Source: Erythrobacter sp. KY5 | Lineage (GTDB): Bacteria; Pseudomonadota; Alphaproteobacteria; Sphingomonadales; Sphingomonadaceae | Direction: 5' to 3' | DNA: 64,000 bases | Assembly: GCF_003264115.1 (NCBI RefSeq) | Contig: NZ_CP021912.1 | Location: forward strand, 2,339,001 to 2,403,000 | Part shown: piece after piece, positions 21,631-30,667 of the stretch | Layout: every line of letters starts with the position of its first letter | How positions within the stretch are numbered: position 1 is the first letter of the stretch | Program-made: the position numbers and the translations under genes | The notes under the pieces: model-generated | Database searches by the model: none | What the model saw: the letters and a program-made list of their open reading frames with translations, nothing else | What the model was told of the DNA's origin: nothing

Positions 21631-21671
21631 GGGAGGCACGTTTCGCAAGGGATCTGCGACACGTGCCTCCC
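21631..21671. repeat. 11-bp perfect inverted repeat after phaC
   Basis: GGGAGGCACGT (21631-21641) and ACGTGCCTCCC (21661-21671) are perfectly complementary with a 19-nt loop, 35 bp after the phaC stop. There is no downstream T-run. It may act as a weak terminator, an mRNA-stabilising hairpin that sets the phaC to depolymerase ratio, or a binding site. It also shows that the open frame in front of 21719 is probably not coding. Confidence 0.6.
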
Positions 21672-21718
21672 ACCCAATAAAGCGCCGGGATCGCGCGCAT
21701 GAAAAGGACGATACTTAC

Positions 21719-22585
21719 GTGAGCGAAACCAGGGACGACCCCATGCACGGGGCGGACGTTTCGATGGAGCAGGTGGGCGGCCGGACGCTCAGGGTGGCAC
21801 GCTGGAGGCTTGATGAGCCTTCCGACCATCTGCCGGTCCTTTTCTTCAACGGCATTGGCGCGAATATCGAGGCGGTGGCCCCGCTGGCTGAGGCTTTGCC
21901 AGAGCGTCCGTTCATCATGTTCGACATGCCGGGAGTGGGCGGTTCACCTGACCCGCTCATGCCTTACAATCCCTTCACCATGAGCTGGACGGCTGCACAG
22001 CTGCTCGATCATCTGGGCGTTGGCGATGTGGATGTCATGGGGATCAGCTGGGGCGGCGGCATGGCACAGCATTTCGCGATGCAGCATGCAGGCCGCGTGC
22101 GCCGCGTTGTCCTGATCGCCACCAGCGCGGGCATGCTGATGATGCCGGGCAGCCCCAAGGCGCTGACCAAGATGGCCAACCCGCGTCGCTACGTCGACAC
22201 AGACTACATGATGCAGAATTTCGAGACGCTCTATGGCGAGGGCCTGGGAGCAGGTCCGGGCAAAAAGGGGCACATGTCGCGCCTTCAGCCGCCATCACCG
22301 CGCGGCTATATGTACCAGTTGCTCTGCATGATCGGCTGGACCAGCGCGCCTGCCCTGCCTTTCCTGCTCAATCAGGAAACGCTGATCATGATGGGCGATG
22401 AAGACGCCATTGTTCCGCTGGCGAATGGCAAGTTCCTGAACACGCTCATTCGCAACAGCGAGCTGAAAATCATGCTGGGTGGCGGGCACCTGTTCCTGCT
22501 CAGCCACAAGGATGAGAGCGTGGACGCGATCCGCGAGTTTCTTGACCGGGCCGATAGTGAAAGAAAAGCAGCAGCCGCCGCCTAA
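21719..22585 (+). CDS. phaZ: intracellular PHA depolymerase-like alpha/beta hydrolase
   Basis: This alpha/beta hydrolase resembles intracellular medium-chain PHA depolymerases. It has VLFFNGIGANIEAVAPLAEAL (oxyanion region), the nucleophile elbow GISWGGG, the acid in MMGDEDAIVPL and the catalytic His in LGGGHLFLLSH. I chose GTG 21719 (288 aa, VSETRDD) because AAAAGGAC precedes it and the frame farther upstream runs through the inverted repeat; a start at 21629 would give 318 aa. It follows phaC, so it likely mobilises stored PHA. The gene name rests on family resemblance plus neighbourhood. Its stop overlaps the convergent hydrolase by 4 bp. Confidence 0.85.
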   Translation: MSETRDDPMHGADVSMEQVGGRTLRVARWRLDEPSDHLPVLFFNGIGANIEAVAPLAEALPERPFIMFDMPGVGGSPDPLMPYNPFTMSWTAAQLLDHLGVGDVDVMGISWGGGMAQHFAMQHAGRVRRVVLIATSAGMLMMPGSPKALTKMANPRRYVDTDYMMQNFETLYGEGLGAGPGKKGHMSRLQPPSPRGYMYQLLCMIGWTSAPALPFLLNQETLIMMGDEDAIVPLANGKFLNTLIRNSELKIMLGGGHLFLLSHKDESVDAIREFLDRADSERKAAAAA

Positions 22586-23478
22586 ACGTCGGGTAGCCAT
22601 TCGCTCATGGCGGCGTTGATTTCATCGGGAATATCCTGCTGAACCCAATGCGAGGCGTGGGGATAGCGGCGCACGGTGAGGTCGCTCACATATTCCTCCA
22701 TCCCGTCGAGGACGTGGATGTCGATCGCGACATCCTGCTCACCCCAAAGCACCAGCGTCGGCACGTCGACCAGCCCCGCGCCGGTGTCGCGCGCATCGGG
22801 CCGCCTTAAAAGCGCGCGGTAGTAATTAAACATCGCCGTCAGAGCGCCGGGCTGCGCCGCCGCTTCGCGATAGGGAGCGACTTCCTCGCGGGTGAAGAGT
22901 GCCTTGTTGACTGCGGAATCCCGGAAGATGCGCCCGATTGGCGCTGCCCTTCCCCGCCCGAGCAACCATTCGGGTATCCATGGCAGCTGGAAGAAGAAGA
23001 TGTACCAGCTTTTCTTCTGCTGACGCCACTTCTTCAATTCGCGCCTCGCACAGCGCGGATGCGGAACGTTGAGGATGATGAGGCGGGTCAAAGGGCGCAC
23101 CTTCAGGATTGCAAAGTACCACGCGATGATCGCGCCCCAGTCATGCGCGATGAGCGTGACCTTCTTCGCGCCGCTTCCATCGATCAGCGCCGCCACGTCC
23201 TGTGCGAGCGTGCGCAGGCGGTATGCGTCCGTCCCCTTGGGCCGATCCGTCGCTCCATAGCCGCGAAGGTTCGGTGCCCAGACGCGGTAACCCTTGCCAG
23301 CAAGCATCGGCATCTGGTGCCGCCACGAATAATGCAGCTCGGGAAAGCCGTGCAGGCACAGGGCCAGATGTTCGCCCTCACCCGCCTCGGCGACTTCGAA
23401 TGTCAGCCCGTTCGCCTCCACCCAGCGGATGGCGATGTCGCTATCTGCGGGCGGGTTCCAGCTTGGTTTTCTCTCCAT
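22582..23478 (-). CDS. alpha/beta hydrolase, epoxide hydrolase-like
   Basis: The 298-aa protein has the HGFPE oxyanion motif (43-47) and the nucleophile elbow AHDWGA, with Asp113 instead of Ser. This is the mark of soluble epoxide hydrolases and haloalkane dehalogenases. The catalytic acid lies in LVLWGEQDVAID and the His in YPHASHWVQQD. A basic insertion (RRELKKWRQQKK) and hydrophobic cap helices (SWYIFFFQLPWIPEWLLG) are typical of the epoxide hydrolase cap. Substrate is unknown. It is a single gene, convergent with the PHA depolymerase-like gene. Confidence 0.9.
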   Translation of the reverse strand: MERKPSWNPPADSDIAIRWVEANGLTFEVAEAGEGEHLALCLHGFPELHYSWRHQMPMLAGKGYRVWAPNLRGYGATDRPKGTDAYRLRTLAQDVAALIDGSGAKKVTLIAHDWGAIIAWYFAILKVRPLTRLIILNVPHPRCARRELKKWRQQKKSWYIFFFQLPWIPEWLLGRGRAAPIGRIFRDSAVNKALFTREEVAPYREAAAQPGALTAMFNYYRALLRRPDARDTGAGLVDVPTLVLWGEQDVAIDIHVLDGMEEYVSDLTVRRYPHASHWVQQDIPDEINAAMSEWLPDV

Positions 23479-23510
23479 CCCGCATCGCTATCATCACCTG
23501 TTCACAGGAG

Positions 23511-24458
23511 CTAGCCTTCGCCGCGGATGACCCCGCATGATCCGGCCTGCGGCAACCGCCCCGCCTCGGCTAGCGCGGCAGCGGCTTCGCGCGGGCGATC
23601 GGTGGCGAGGATATCCACCCCGCCTTGCGAAAGTTCGGCATACCGTTCGTCAGTGCCGAAGCGGTCGATCACATTGTCGATCGAATTGGGAGAGCGGCCC
23701 AAGGTCCCGAAAATGACTTCGATGTCTTCGCCATCCAGCTGCGAGTAGAGGTCGGGTCGCGGAATGCGCGTTCCGGTGAAGGCTATGATGTTTGCATCCG
23801 GGATTCCGGCGGCCCTCGCCGCGTCCAGCTCGCCCAGATCACTGAGCGATAATGACAACGGCGCCTCGGGCCACAATTCGAGCATCCGGTTCGCAGCGTC
23901 CAGCGAGTAGGCGATCAGGATCACGTTCCCCTCGCTTGCGGTTTCCCGGACAAGTCCGATCACTTCCGCATAATCGGCAGTGCGCTTGAAATCGATCTGG
24001 AGCACGGTGCGACCTTTCGCCCATTCGAGCGCAGCGCGCAGGGTCGGCACGCGGTACGGCGTCACCCAGCCAGCTTCGTCGACCAGCCGCAATTGTTCGA
24101 CTTCGCTCCACGCAACGTCTGTTACCGCGCCGGTGCCGGTTGTGGTCCGGTCGAGCGTGCGATCGTGCATCAGGTAATGCACGCCATCAGGACTGCGCGC
24201 GACATCGACTTCCATGATAGCCGGGATGGCGGTGAGGACAGCGTCCATCGTCTCAATCGCATTTTCCGGCAGGCCCGGCGACGGACCGCCGCGATGAGCC
24301 GAGATCAGGGTCCGCCCGTTCTCCTCGTGACAATCCACCATCGCCGACAGCCCGTTTGCTGGCACAATTCTCCAGCCGCCATCGTCAGACTGACCATGGG
24401 CCGGAAGGGCGAGAGCGGCGATCGCCAGAGCGGCAACGAGGGGTTTCCAAACAATCAT
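23511..24458 (-). CDS. secreted glycerophosphodiester phosphodiesterase-family protein
   Basis: The 315-aa protein has a signal peptide (MIVWKPLVAALAIAALALPAHG), so it acts in the periplasm. The GDPD-family residues are present: SAHRGG near the start of the domain, PENAIETM, then EVDVARSPDGVHYLMHDRTLDRTTTG with the metal-binding Glu-x-Asp and the catalytic second His. It would hydrolyse glycerophosphodiesters to glycerol-3-phosphate plus alcohol. I chose ATG 24458 because AAGGAG sits 9 nt upstream; the upstream ATG 24467 directly abuts that site. It is divergent from the amidohydrolase gene. Confidence 0.9.
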   Translation of the reverse strand: MIVWKPLVAALAIAALALPAHGQSDDGGWRIVPANGLSAMVDCHEENGRTLISAHRGGPSPGLPENAIETMDAVLTAIPAIMEVDVARSPDGVHYLMHDRTLDRTTTGTGAVTDVAWSEVEQLRLVDEAGWVTPYRVPTLRAALEWAKGRTVLQIDFKRTADYAEVIGLVRETASEGNVILIAYSLDAANRMLELWPEAPLSLSLSDLGELDAARAAGIPDANIIAFTGTRIPRPDLYSQLDGEDIEVIFGTLGRSPNSIDNVIDRFGTDERYAELSQGGVDILATDRPREAAAALAEAGRLPQAGSCGVIRGEG

Positions 24459-24577
24459 CAAGGGCATCTCCTTCGATCCGTCTGATAGCGAGATCGCCCT
24501 GCATTTGCATGACTGTCTCGTTCTGGACAATCAGGTTTCATTGTGAGACCTTCCGCAGCCGAGAGAGGAGACATTTC

Positions 24578-26344
24578 ATGCCAGCATTCGACCTCATCAT
24601 CAGGGGCGGAACCATCGTCGATGGAACCGGGCGAGAGCGCTTCACCGGAGACGTCGCAGTAAGGGACGGCATCATCGCGCAGGTTGGCACTGTCACCGGC
24701 GATGCGGAGCGTGAAATTGACGCAAGCGGCAAGATCGTCGCGCCCGGCTTTGTCGACATCCATACGCATTACGATGGGCAGGCGACCTGGGATCAGGAGA
24801 TGGCTCCGTCGAGCTGGCATGGCGTCACGACGGTCGTCATGGGCAATTGCGGCGTCGGCTTTGCCCCTGCCAAGCCCGACCGGCACGAATGGCTGATCAG
24901 TCTGATGGAAGGGGTCGAGGACATTCCCGGCACTGCTCTTGCCGAAGGGATCACCTGGGATTGGGAGACCTTCCCCGAATATCTCGACGCGCTCGAAAAG
25001 CTGCCGAGGACGGTCGATATCGGCACGCATGTCCCGCACGGCGCGGTGCGCGCCTATGTGCTCGGCGACCGCGAGCAGCCGGGTGCCGTTCCCACCTCCG
25101 AAGATATCGCCAAGATGAGCGCAATCGTCGAAGAAGGCGTGCGCGCCGGTGCTCTTGGTTTTTCGACCTCGCGAACCGTCCTGCACAAGTCTGTCGACGG
25201 AGAGCTAGTCCCCGGAACCACCGCGACGCCCGAAGAACTGGTCGCAATCGGTCACGCCATGGGCCGCGCCAAGGATGCGGGCGGCCACGCGGTGTTCGAA
25301 ATGGCAAGCGACCTCCAGCGCGACTGGAACGAGTTCGAATGGATGGGCAAGCTGAGCCGTGAGGCAGGCATTCCGGTGACCTTTGCAGCGCTCGAAAGCA
25401 TCGCCAAGGAAATGCCGCTCAAAGAACAGATCGAGACGATGCGGACCGAGAACGACAACGGCGCGAACATCGTTGCCCAGATCGCTCTGCGCGGAAACGG
25501 GATCATCATGGCGTGGCAGGGCACGGTGAACCCCTTCGTCTACCGCCCCAGCTGGCAGGCCATCGCAGAACTTCCCTGGGAAGAGCAGAAAGCAAAACTG
25601 CTTGATCCTGCCTTTAAGAAACAGCTGCTATCCGAAGCCAACGACTATTCCGAAGCGCCGATGGACATCATCGGTGTCGTCATGGTCATCACCCAAGGCT
25701 GGGCGCTGCAATATGAGATGGACCCGGATTTCGACTACGAACCGGACGAAACCGCCAGCGTGAACGCGCGCGCCAAGGCCGCTGGCGTGGACCCGCAGGA
25801 ATATGCTTACGACATGCTGTGCCGCGAGGATGGGACCGGCTTCATCTACCTGCCGATCCTTAACTACGCGGAAGGCAATCTCGACTTCCTCCACCCGCTC
25901 CAGCACGCCGACGATACCGTCAATTCGCTGTCCGATGGCGGCGCGCATTGCGGAACGATCTGCGATGCGGCCTCGCCCACTTTCATGCTTGAACACTGGG
26001 TGCGCGATCGCAAGCGCGGTGATCGCATCACGCTCGAAAACGCCATCAAGCGCCAGTGCCGCGATACTGCGATGCTTTACGGTCTCGAAGATCGCGGGGT
26101 CATCGCGCCGGGCTATCTCGCCGATATCAATGTGATCGACATGGAGCGCCTGAAGCTGGGCCGCCCGTGGCTTGCCTTCGACCTTCCTGCTGGTGGTAAG
26201 CGCCTGCTGCAAAAGGCCGATGGCTATGTCTGCACGATCAAGAACGGCGTGGTCACGTTCGAGGAAGGCAAGTGGACCGGAGAGGCACCCGGCGGCCTGA
26301 TCCGAGGCCCGCAGCGCGCCGAGCTTGCGGAAGCGGCCGAATGA
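24578..26344 (+). CDS. amidohydrolase family protein (N-acyl-D-amino-acid deacylase type)
   Basis: The 588-aa enzyme begins [18 protein letters not shown] and has the metal-site motif [12 protein letters not shown] of D-aminoacylase/dihydroorotase-like amidohydrolases. [14 protein letters not shown] and the late [13 protein letters not shown] segment complete the family pattern, and DAVIDA-type C-terminal small-domain strands follow. D-aminoacylases cleave N-acyl-D-amino acids, but the true substrate is unknown. GAGAGGAG supports ATG 24578. The stop overlaps the next gene's ATG (ATGA), so the amidohydrolase and SDR are coupled. Confidence 0.9.
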   Translation: MPAFDLIIRGGTIVDGTGRERFTGDVAVRDGIIAQVGTVTGDAEREIDASGKIVAPGFVDIHTHYDGQATWDQEMAPSSWHGVTTVVMGNCGVGFAPAKPDRHEWLISLMEGVEDIPGTALAEGITWDWETFPEYLDALEKLPRTVDIGTHVPHGAVRAYVLGDREQPGAVPTSEDIAKMSAIVEEGVRAGALGFSTSRTVLHKSVDGELVPGTTATPEELVAIGHAMGRAKDAGGHAVFEMASDLQRDWNEFEWMGKLSREAGIPVTFAALESIAKEMPLKEQIETMRTENDNGANIVAQIALRGNGIIMAWQGTVNPFVYRPSWQAIAELPWEEQKAKLLDPAFKKQLLSEANDYSEAPMDIIGVVMVITQGWALQYEMDPDFDYEPDETASVNARAKAAGVDPQEYAYDMLCREDGTGFIYLPILNYAEGNLDFLHPLQHADDTVNSLSDGGAHCGTICDAASPTFMLEHWVRDRKRGDRITLENAIKRQCRDTAMLYGLEDRGVIAPGYLADINVIDMERLKLGRPWLAFDLPAGGKRLLQKADGYVCTIKNGVVTFEEGKWTGEAPGGLIRGPQRAELAEAAE

Positions 26345-27168
26345 CCGCATTTGCGGCCCAGCCCGGCGACTGGGCCGTCATTACCGGAGCCGGGCGCGGG
26401 ATTGGCCGGTGGCTCGCGCAGCACTTCGCCGCCAAGGGCATGCACATCTGCGCGCTCGATATCGACGCTTACGAGGCGGAGGAAACGGCGCGGCTGTGCG
26501 GCGATCAGTCGGTTGCGCATGGCTGCGATGTGTCGGACGCCAAAGAGACGCAGCGGGTGGCCGAGAAACTGATCGCCCAGGGGGTCGAGCCGTCGCTGCT
26601 GTGGATCAACGCAGGCGTGGGGAGCGCAGATACGGTCAGTTCCGCAAAGGATAGCACGCTTGAATGGTTGATGGGCGTCAACGTGATGGGCCCGATGCAT
26701 ACGGCGCGGGCGTGGTTGCCGTCACTCAAGGCCCGCAAAGGCGCGCGCCATGTCGGCATCACCGCGAGCTCTGCCTCCGTCGTACCGGTAAGCGGCCCCT
26801 TCACGCTCTACGCCACGACCAAGCAGATGACTGCCGCCATTGGCGAAGCGCTGACCGCTGAGCTTGCGGGGGACGATATCGGCGTCACGATCCTTTGCCC
26901 CGGCATCCTCAACACCCAGATCTGGAACGCCGCGCAAGCCCGGCCAGAACGCTTTGGCGGTGCGCGCCAGAGCCCGGATGAGATCGGAGACCATTGGCGC
27001 GCTCAGCCCGGTCCCGAAGTGCTGGCCGATGGGGTGGACGCAACGCTCGCCATGGGCGGCGGATGGTGCATTATCCCCACCGAAGCCAACACCCGGCAGA
27101 AGATGGCCGAACGCCACGGTGCGCAGCGTTCGGGCCTGTTCGATTACGCCATCGTGGAGCCTGATTGA
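26341..27168 (+). CDS. SDR-family oxidoreductase coupled to amidohydrolase
   Basis: The 275-aa short-chain dehydrogenase starts at the ATG overlapping the amidohydrolase stop. It has TGAGRGIG (cofactor loop), ALDID at the end of strand 2 (an Asp there favours NAD), INAG, ASSAS and the catalytic YATTK. The C-terminal part is longer than in minimal SDRs (GGGWCIIPTEANTRQK). Its job with the amidohydrolase is not known; co-expression suggests a shared catabolic route. It is convergent with the DUF2855 gene, with 3 bp between the stop codons. Confidence 0.91.
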   Translation: MTAFAAQPGDWAVITGAGRGIGRWLAQHFAAKGMHICALDIDAYEAEETARLCGDQSVAHGCDVSDAKETQRVAEKLIAQGVEPSLLWINAGVGSADTVSSAKDSTLEWLMGVNVMGPMHTARAWLPSLKARKGARHVGITASSASVVPVSGPFTLYATTKQMTAAIGEALTAELAGDDIGVTILCPGILNTQIWNAAQARPERFGGARQSPDEIGDHWRAQPGPEVLADGVDATLAMGGGWCIIPTEANTRQKMAERHGAQRSGLFDYAIVEPD

Positions 27169-27171
27169 ACC

Positions 27172-28266
27172 CTACGGTTCGATCACGATCCCCTTTGCCG
27201 GATCAACGCTTCCACCGACCATTTCGAGAAAGGTTTCCCGCGCAGCGTCGAGGCCCTTGAGCTTGACGATCTCCACTTCTCCCTCGACCGAGTCGAGAAA
27301 TGCGTGCCACGTTGCAGCGACAAGCTTGCCGCCTTCGACAGGGCCATGCTCCTTGAAGAACGCGACCGCATGGTCGGGCGCAAAGAACAAGGTCGGCTTT
27401 GGCCCGGGAAGCTCGCCATCCTGATTGAAGCTCGACCGCGCCTCTATGTGAGTTGCACCGACGAGGCATGAATATTTGAGCATGGCGTTGAAGTGTTCGT
27501 GCAGCTTGCCAAGAACCTCTGCATTGCCGGCAAAGTCTACCGTCACGCAATCATTGAGCGAGAGCGTCCCGATCTCCGCGTAGGTGTAGACATCATCGTA
27601 AAGTCCGGTTTCCTCGACGAATTCGACATTCGCTTCCGAGGTAAGGCCAATGCGCTTGATGTCGGGCGAATTCTGCTTGGCGACGCTGGCGAGGCCCATG
27701 GCCGTTTTCGAAGAAGCGCTGGTCATGATCACCTCGGTCGCATCGAACCAGCCTTCCTTGCGCATGAAGTATTCGATCAGGAATCCGGTCTTGAACAGAG
27801 GACCGTAGATCATGCGCTCCGCCTCGCGGGCCGGATCGTGCTCGGGGTCGGCGGCGAGGCGCGAATACTGGTTGTAGATCGGGCTCATGGGCTGGCGATG
27901 CTCGGCCATGTCCATAAAACTGCTGTCTGAGACCTTGCCCGGGATGACATCGAGATGCGTTGCCATGGGGAGGTAGCCATAGACCCTTTCGCCAACGTCG
28001 ATCTCGTCGGAATTGCTTTCGATCACCTTGGCGTGCCCCCACATCGGGACGATCCCCTTGCCATCGGCATCTGCTCCCGCAGGCGGGAAGAAATTCCAGT
28101 ACCCGAACCCGTCACCCACGACCGCGTAGGTGATGTTGTTCGCCGTGACCGAAAAGCTCTCAACCTCTAGCCGGATCGCACCTTCGGCAAGATCGCCGGG
28201 CTGGATCGCGACATTCTCGGCATCGGTCAGCGCGTCTTTTCGGGCCTGGATTTGATTAAGGGTCAT
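27172..28266 (-). CDS. DUF2855 family protein
   Basis: The 364-aa protein matches the DUF2855 family of uncharacterised proteins. It resembles medium-chain dehydrogenase/reductases: an N-terminal part with RLEVESFSVTANNITYAVVGDGFGYWNFFP and GERVYGYLPM, and a Rossmann-like part with IMTSASSKTAMGLASVAK and IGLTSEANVEFVEETGLYDDV. The classical zinc and NAD motifs are not evident. The function is unknown. It lies 38 bp after a GST gene on the same strand, which suggests a detoxification or lipid-modification context, but that is inference. Confidence 0.87.
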   Translation of the reverse strand: MTLNQIQARKDALTDAENVAIQPGDLAEGAIRLEVESFSVTANNITYAVVGDGFGYWNFFPPAGADADGKGIVPMWGHAKVIESNSDEIDVGERVYGYLPMATHLDVIPGKVSDSSFMDMAEHRQPMSPIYNQYSRLAADPEHDPAREAERMIYGPLFKTGFLIEYFMRKEGWFDATEVIMTSASSKTAMGLASVAKQNSPDIKRIGLTSEANVEFVEETGLYDDVYTYAEIGTLSLNDCVTVDFAGNAEVLGKLHEHFNAMLKYSCLVGATHIEARSSFNQDGELPGPKPTLFFAPDHAVAFFKEHGPVEGGKLVAATWHAFLDSVEGEVEIVKLKGLDAARETFLEMVGGSVDPAKGIVIEP

Positions 28267-28304
28267 GCGTCGGTGTCTCCTCTTTACGAGGAAGCCTTAA
28301 CCGA

Positions 28305-28943
28305 TCAAACTTCGCTTTCCCACCGTGTAGCGACGATCGAGGGGCGTTTTTCGCACGAGGCGAGCCAGCCGTGCAGCCGGTCGCATTGCACAATCCCGGC
28401 CTTGCCTTGCGGGGTGAGCTGTACCGACCGCACAATCGGGTAAAGGAAGACATCTGCGAGCGTAAACCCGAGCGATGTCCAGGCACCGTCTTTGCTCAAT
28501 TCACCTTCGATAAAGCCGAGCGCGCGGCTGACAGCGGGAAGCGCGCGCTGGATCGTATCCTCGTCCAGAGGAAAGCCGCCCACCCGGTGCATGATCCACG
28601 GCATGACGAGACCGTTCTCGAAGATCGGGAAGAGATAATTGTTTGCCAGCGCGATCCATCTGTCCATCACCGCACGCTTTGCCGGATCGCTTGGCTGAAG
28701 CGCGCCAGCATTGTGGACGTTGTCGAGATAGTGCGAGATTGCGACGCTTTCTATCAGTTCCAGCCCGTCCACCTCGACAACCGGCACCTTGCCGAATGGG
28801 TGGCGGTTTTGCGGAGACTGCGCGGCGGTTGCGATTGTTTCGTGCGAAAGCCCTGCCTCCTCGCACGTAATCTCGACGATCCGTGTGTAGGTGGAGATCA
28901 CCGTCCCGAAAATGCGAACGTCGGGCGGCGACAAATCGCCCAT
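28305..28943 (-). CDS. glutathione S-transferase family protein
   Basis: The 212-aa protein has a thioredoxin-like N-terminal domain (VRIFGTVISTYTRIVEITCEEAGL) with the GSH-binding cis-Pro segment GKVPVVEVDG and ESVAISHYL. An all-alpha GST C-terminal domain follows (RWIALANNYLFPI, FTLADVFLYPIVRS). This is the usual bacterial GST layout. The substrate is unknown. It is 7 bp after a small secreted-protein gene, itself coupled to dnaN, so the run dnaN, secreted protein, GST, DUF2855 is a probable operon. Confidence 0.9.
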   Translation of the reverse strand: MGDLSPPDVRIFGTVISTYTRIVEITCEEAGLSHETIATAAQSPQNRHPFGKVPVVEVDGLELIESVAISHYLDNVHNAGALQPSDPAKRAVMDRWIALANNYLFPIFENGLVMPWIMHRVGGFPLDEDTIQRALPAVSRALGFIEGELSKDGAWTSLGFTLADVFLYPIVRSVQLTPQGKAGIVQCDRLHGWLASCEKRPSIVATRWESEV

Positions 28944-28950
28944 CGCGCGA

Positions 28951-29379
28951 CTATCCGGCAGGCTGGCCGTCAGCGGGCGCAGCGTCGGCTTCGCTCGGCA
29001 TCATTTCGGCCATGGCCCGCCCTGCCCGTTCAAGTCTCGCTCCAAAAGCGCGCATGCGGACCGAACAGGTTTGCGCGATCTGTTGCGGGTCGGACGCGGC
29101 ATAGGCGGGGTAGCGCGCGGTGAACGCCTCGGTCAGGCCCGTACCGCGCAGCGCCTCGTATCGTCCGGTGAAATAGGTGAAGGCGCTGGTTAGAGCCGCT
29201 CGGCTCTCTGGCGTCATCTCTGCCTGGGATTCGGCCATCAGCGCACCGACATACATGGCACAATCGAGATCGTCTTCGGGCGTGAAGGCGGTGTTTTCAC
29301 CTGCGCTCTGCGCGAAGCTAGCGCTCGCCAGTATCAGCAATCCCGATCCTGCAAAGATTCCCCCCAGAACCCTCATCAC
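28951..29379 (-). CDS. small secreted protein of unknown function
   Basis: The 142-aa product has a signal peptide (MMRVLGGIFAGSGLLILASASFAQ) and a mature helical domain with two Cys (LDCAMYVG, AQTCSVRM) that could form a disulphide. A low-complexity Ala/Pro/Asp tail follows (SEADAAPADGQPAG). I do not recognise the family, although similar short Cys-pair periplasmic proteins are common in Sphingomonadales. Its ATG overlaps the dnaN stop by 4 bp. Confidence 0.8.
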   Translation of the reverse strand: MMRVLGGIFAGSGLLILASASFAQSAGENTAFTPEDDLDCAMYVGALMAESQAEMTPESRAALTSAFTYFTGRYEALRGTGLTEAFTARYPAYAASDPQQIAQTCSVRMRAFGARLERAGRAMAEMMPSEADAAPADGQPAG

Positions 29380-30503
29380 ACGCGCATCGGCATGAGAACG
29401 TAAAGCGCCGGGCTGCTATCGCTTTCACGGATCAGGGTCGGAGCGCCCGCGTCCGCAAGGTGAAGCTCGATCTCTTCCGAATCGAACTGGCCGAGGATGT
29501 CCTTGAGATAATTCGCGTTGAAGCCGATTTCGAACCCATCGCTCTTGTAATCGGCCATCAGCTCTTCGGCAGCGTTGCCGTTATCGGGCGACGTGACCGA
29601 AAGAGTGACCTTGTCCGCATCAAGCCCCATCTTGACCGCGCGGGTCTTTTCCGTGGCGATGGTCGCCACGCGGTCGACGCCTTCGAAAAACAGCTTGGGA
29701 TCGACCCGCAGCAGCTTGTCGTTCCCCGTGGGAATGACGCGGCTGTAATCGGGGAATGTCCCATCGATCAGCTTGCTGGTCAGGACCACGCCGCCCTCAC
29801 CGCTAAGCGTGAAGCGGATCTTGGAGGCCGACAGGTCCACCTGGACAGAACCGTCGAGCGCCTCTTCGAGCAGCTTGCGCAGTTCCGCGACTGCTTTTCG
29901 CGGCACGATCACGTCCGGCATGCCCTCCGCCCCGTCAGGACGCGCCAGCGTGAAGCGCGCGAGGCGGTGACCGTCGGTGGCCGCCGCCTTGAGCACGGGC
30001 TCATCCTCGTCGGTGACGTGCAGGAAGATGCCGTTGAGGTAGTAGCGCGTCTCTTCGGTCGAGATCGCAAAGCGGGTTGCGTCGATCATCTGCGCCAGAG
30101 TGCGCGCGGGGATTTCGAAGCTGGTCGGAAGATCGCCTTCGACAATTACCGGGAAATCGTCGCGCGGCAGTGTCGGCAGCTTGAACCGCGCACGCCCGGC
30201 CTTGACCTCCATCCGGTTCTCGGCCGTCTCGAGGCTGACCTGCGATCCGTCGGGAAGCTTGCGAGCGATGTCGAACAGGAGATGCGCCGACACCGTGATC
30301 GCGCCGGGGCTTTCGACCGAGGATGCGCTCATCGTCTCGACCACTTGCAGGTCGAGGTCAGTCGCCATCACCCTCACGCTTCCGCCGTCGCTCGCGTCGA
30401 TCAGGACGTTAGACAGGATCGGAATGGTGTTGCGGCGTTCGACAACCGACTGAACATGAGAGAGACAACGCAGGAGCGTCGCGCGTTCGATCGTAGCCTT
30501 CAT
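29376..30503 (-). CDS. dnaN: DNA polymerase III subunit beta (sliding clamp)
   Basis: The 375-aa protein is the replication sliding clamp. It starts MKATIERATLLRCLSHVQSVVERRNTIPILSNVLI and has the three repeated clamp domains. Marker segments are ETRYYLNGIFLH, DGHRLA and the C-terminus ending SSPALYVLMPMRV, which contains the client-binding cleft residues. The length is standard. dnaA, recF and gyrB are not next to it, which is common in alphaproteobacteria. Its stop overlaps a small secreted protein gene. Confidence 0.97.
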   Translation of the reverse strand: MKATIERATLLRCLSHVQSVVERRNTIPILSNVLIDASDGGSVRVMATDLDLQVVETMSASSVESPGAITVSAHLLFDIARKLPDGSQVSLETAENRMEVKAGRARFKLPTLPRDDFPVIVEGDLPTSFEIPARTLAQMIDATRFAISTEETRYYLNGIFLHVTDEDEPVLKAAATDGHRLARFTLARPDGAEGMPDVIVPRKAVAELRKLLEEALDGSVQVDLSASKIRFTLSGEGGVVLTSKLIDGTFPDYSRVIPTGNDKLLRVDPKLFFEGVDRVATIATEKTRAVKMGLDADKVTLSVTSPDNGNAAEELMADYKSDGFEIGFNANYLKDILGQFDSEEIELHLADAGAPTLIRESDSSPALYVLMPMRV

Positions 30504-30641
30504 CAGCTTTCAACCTATCGTTGTTTTGTGTGCGGCCCCCACGGATGCGGAATCGCTCCCGAAAGCGCCCTTGGTCCGGAAAACCTTAGCGCGGCTGTCA
30601 CCACGGGCAAGTTTGTCGCTGTGCGAGTGCAGATTCGCTTG

Positions 30642-30667
30642 GGGATAAGGGGGCAAATCCTTATCCC
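30642..30667 (-). terminator. hairpin at the end of fabG
   Basis: GGGATAAGG (30642-30650) and CCTTATCCC (30659-30667) form a perfect 9-bp stem with an 8-nt loop. The fabG TAA stop lies inside the stem. There is no following T-run on either strand, so termination would be Rho-assisted or the hairpin may stabilise the mRNA end. Confidence 0.45.

Noticed and set aside
20620-21702. 360-codon open frame on the plus strand within phaC
   Set aside because: It lies in a different frame of the same DNA as the phaC catalytic region and shows only Arg/Gly-rich sequence.
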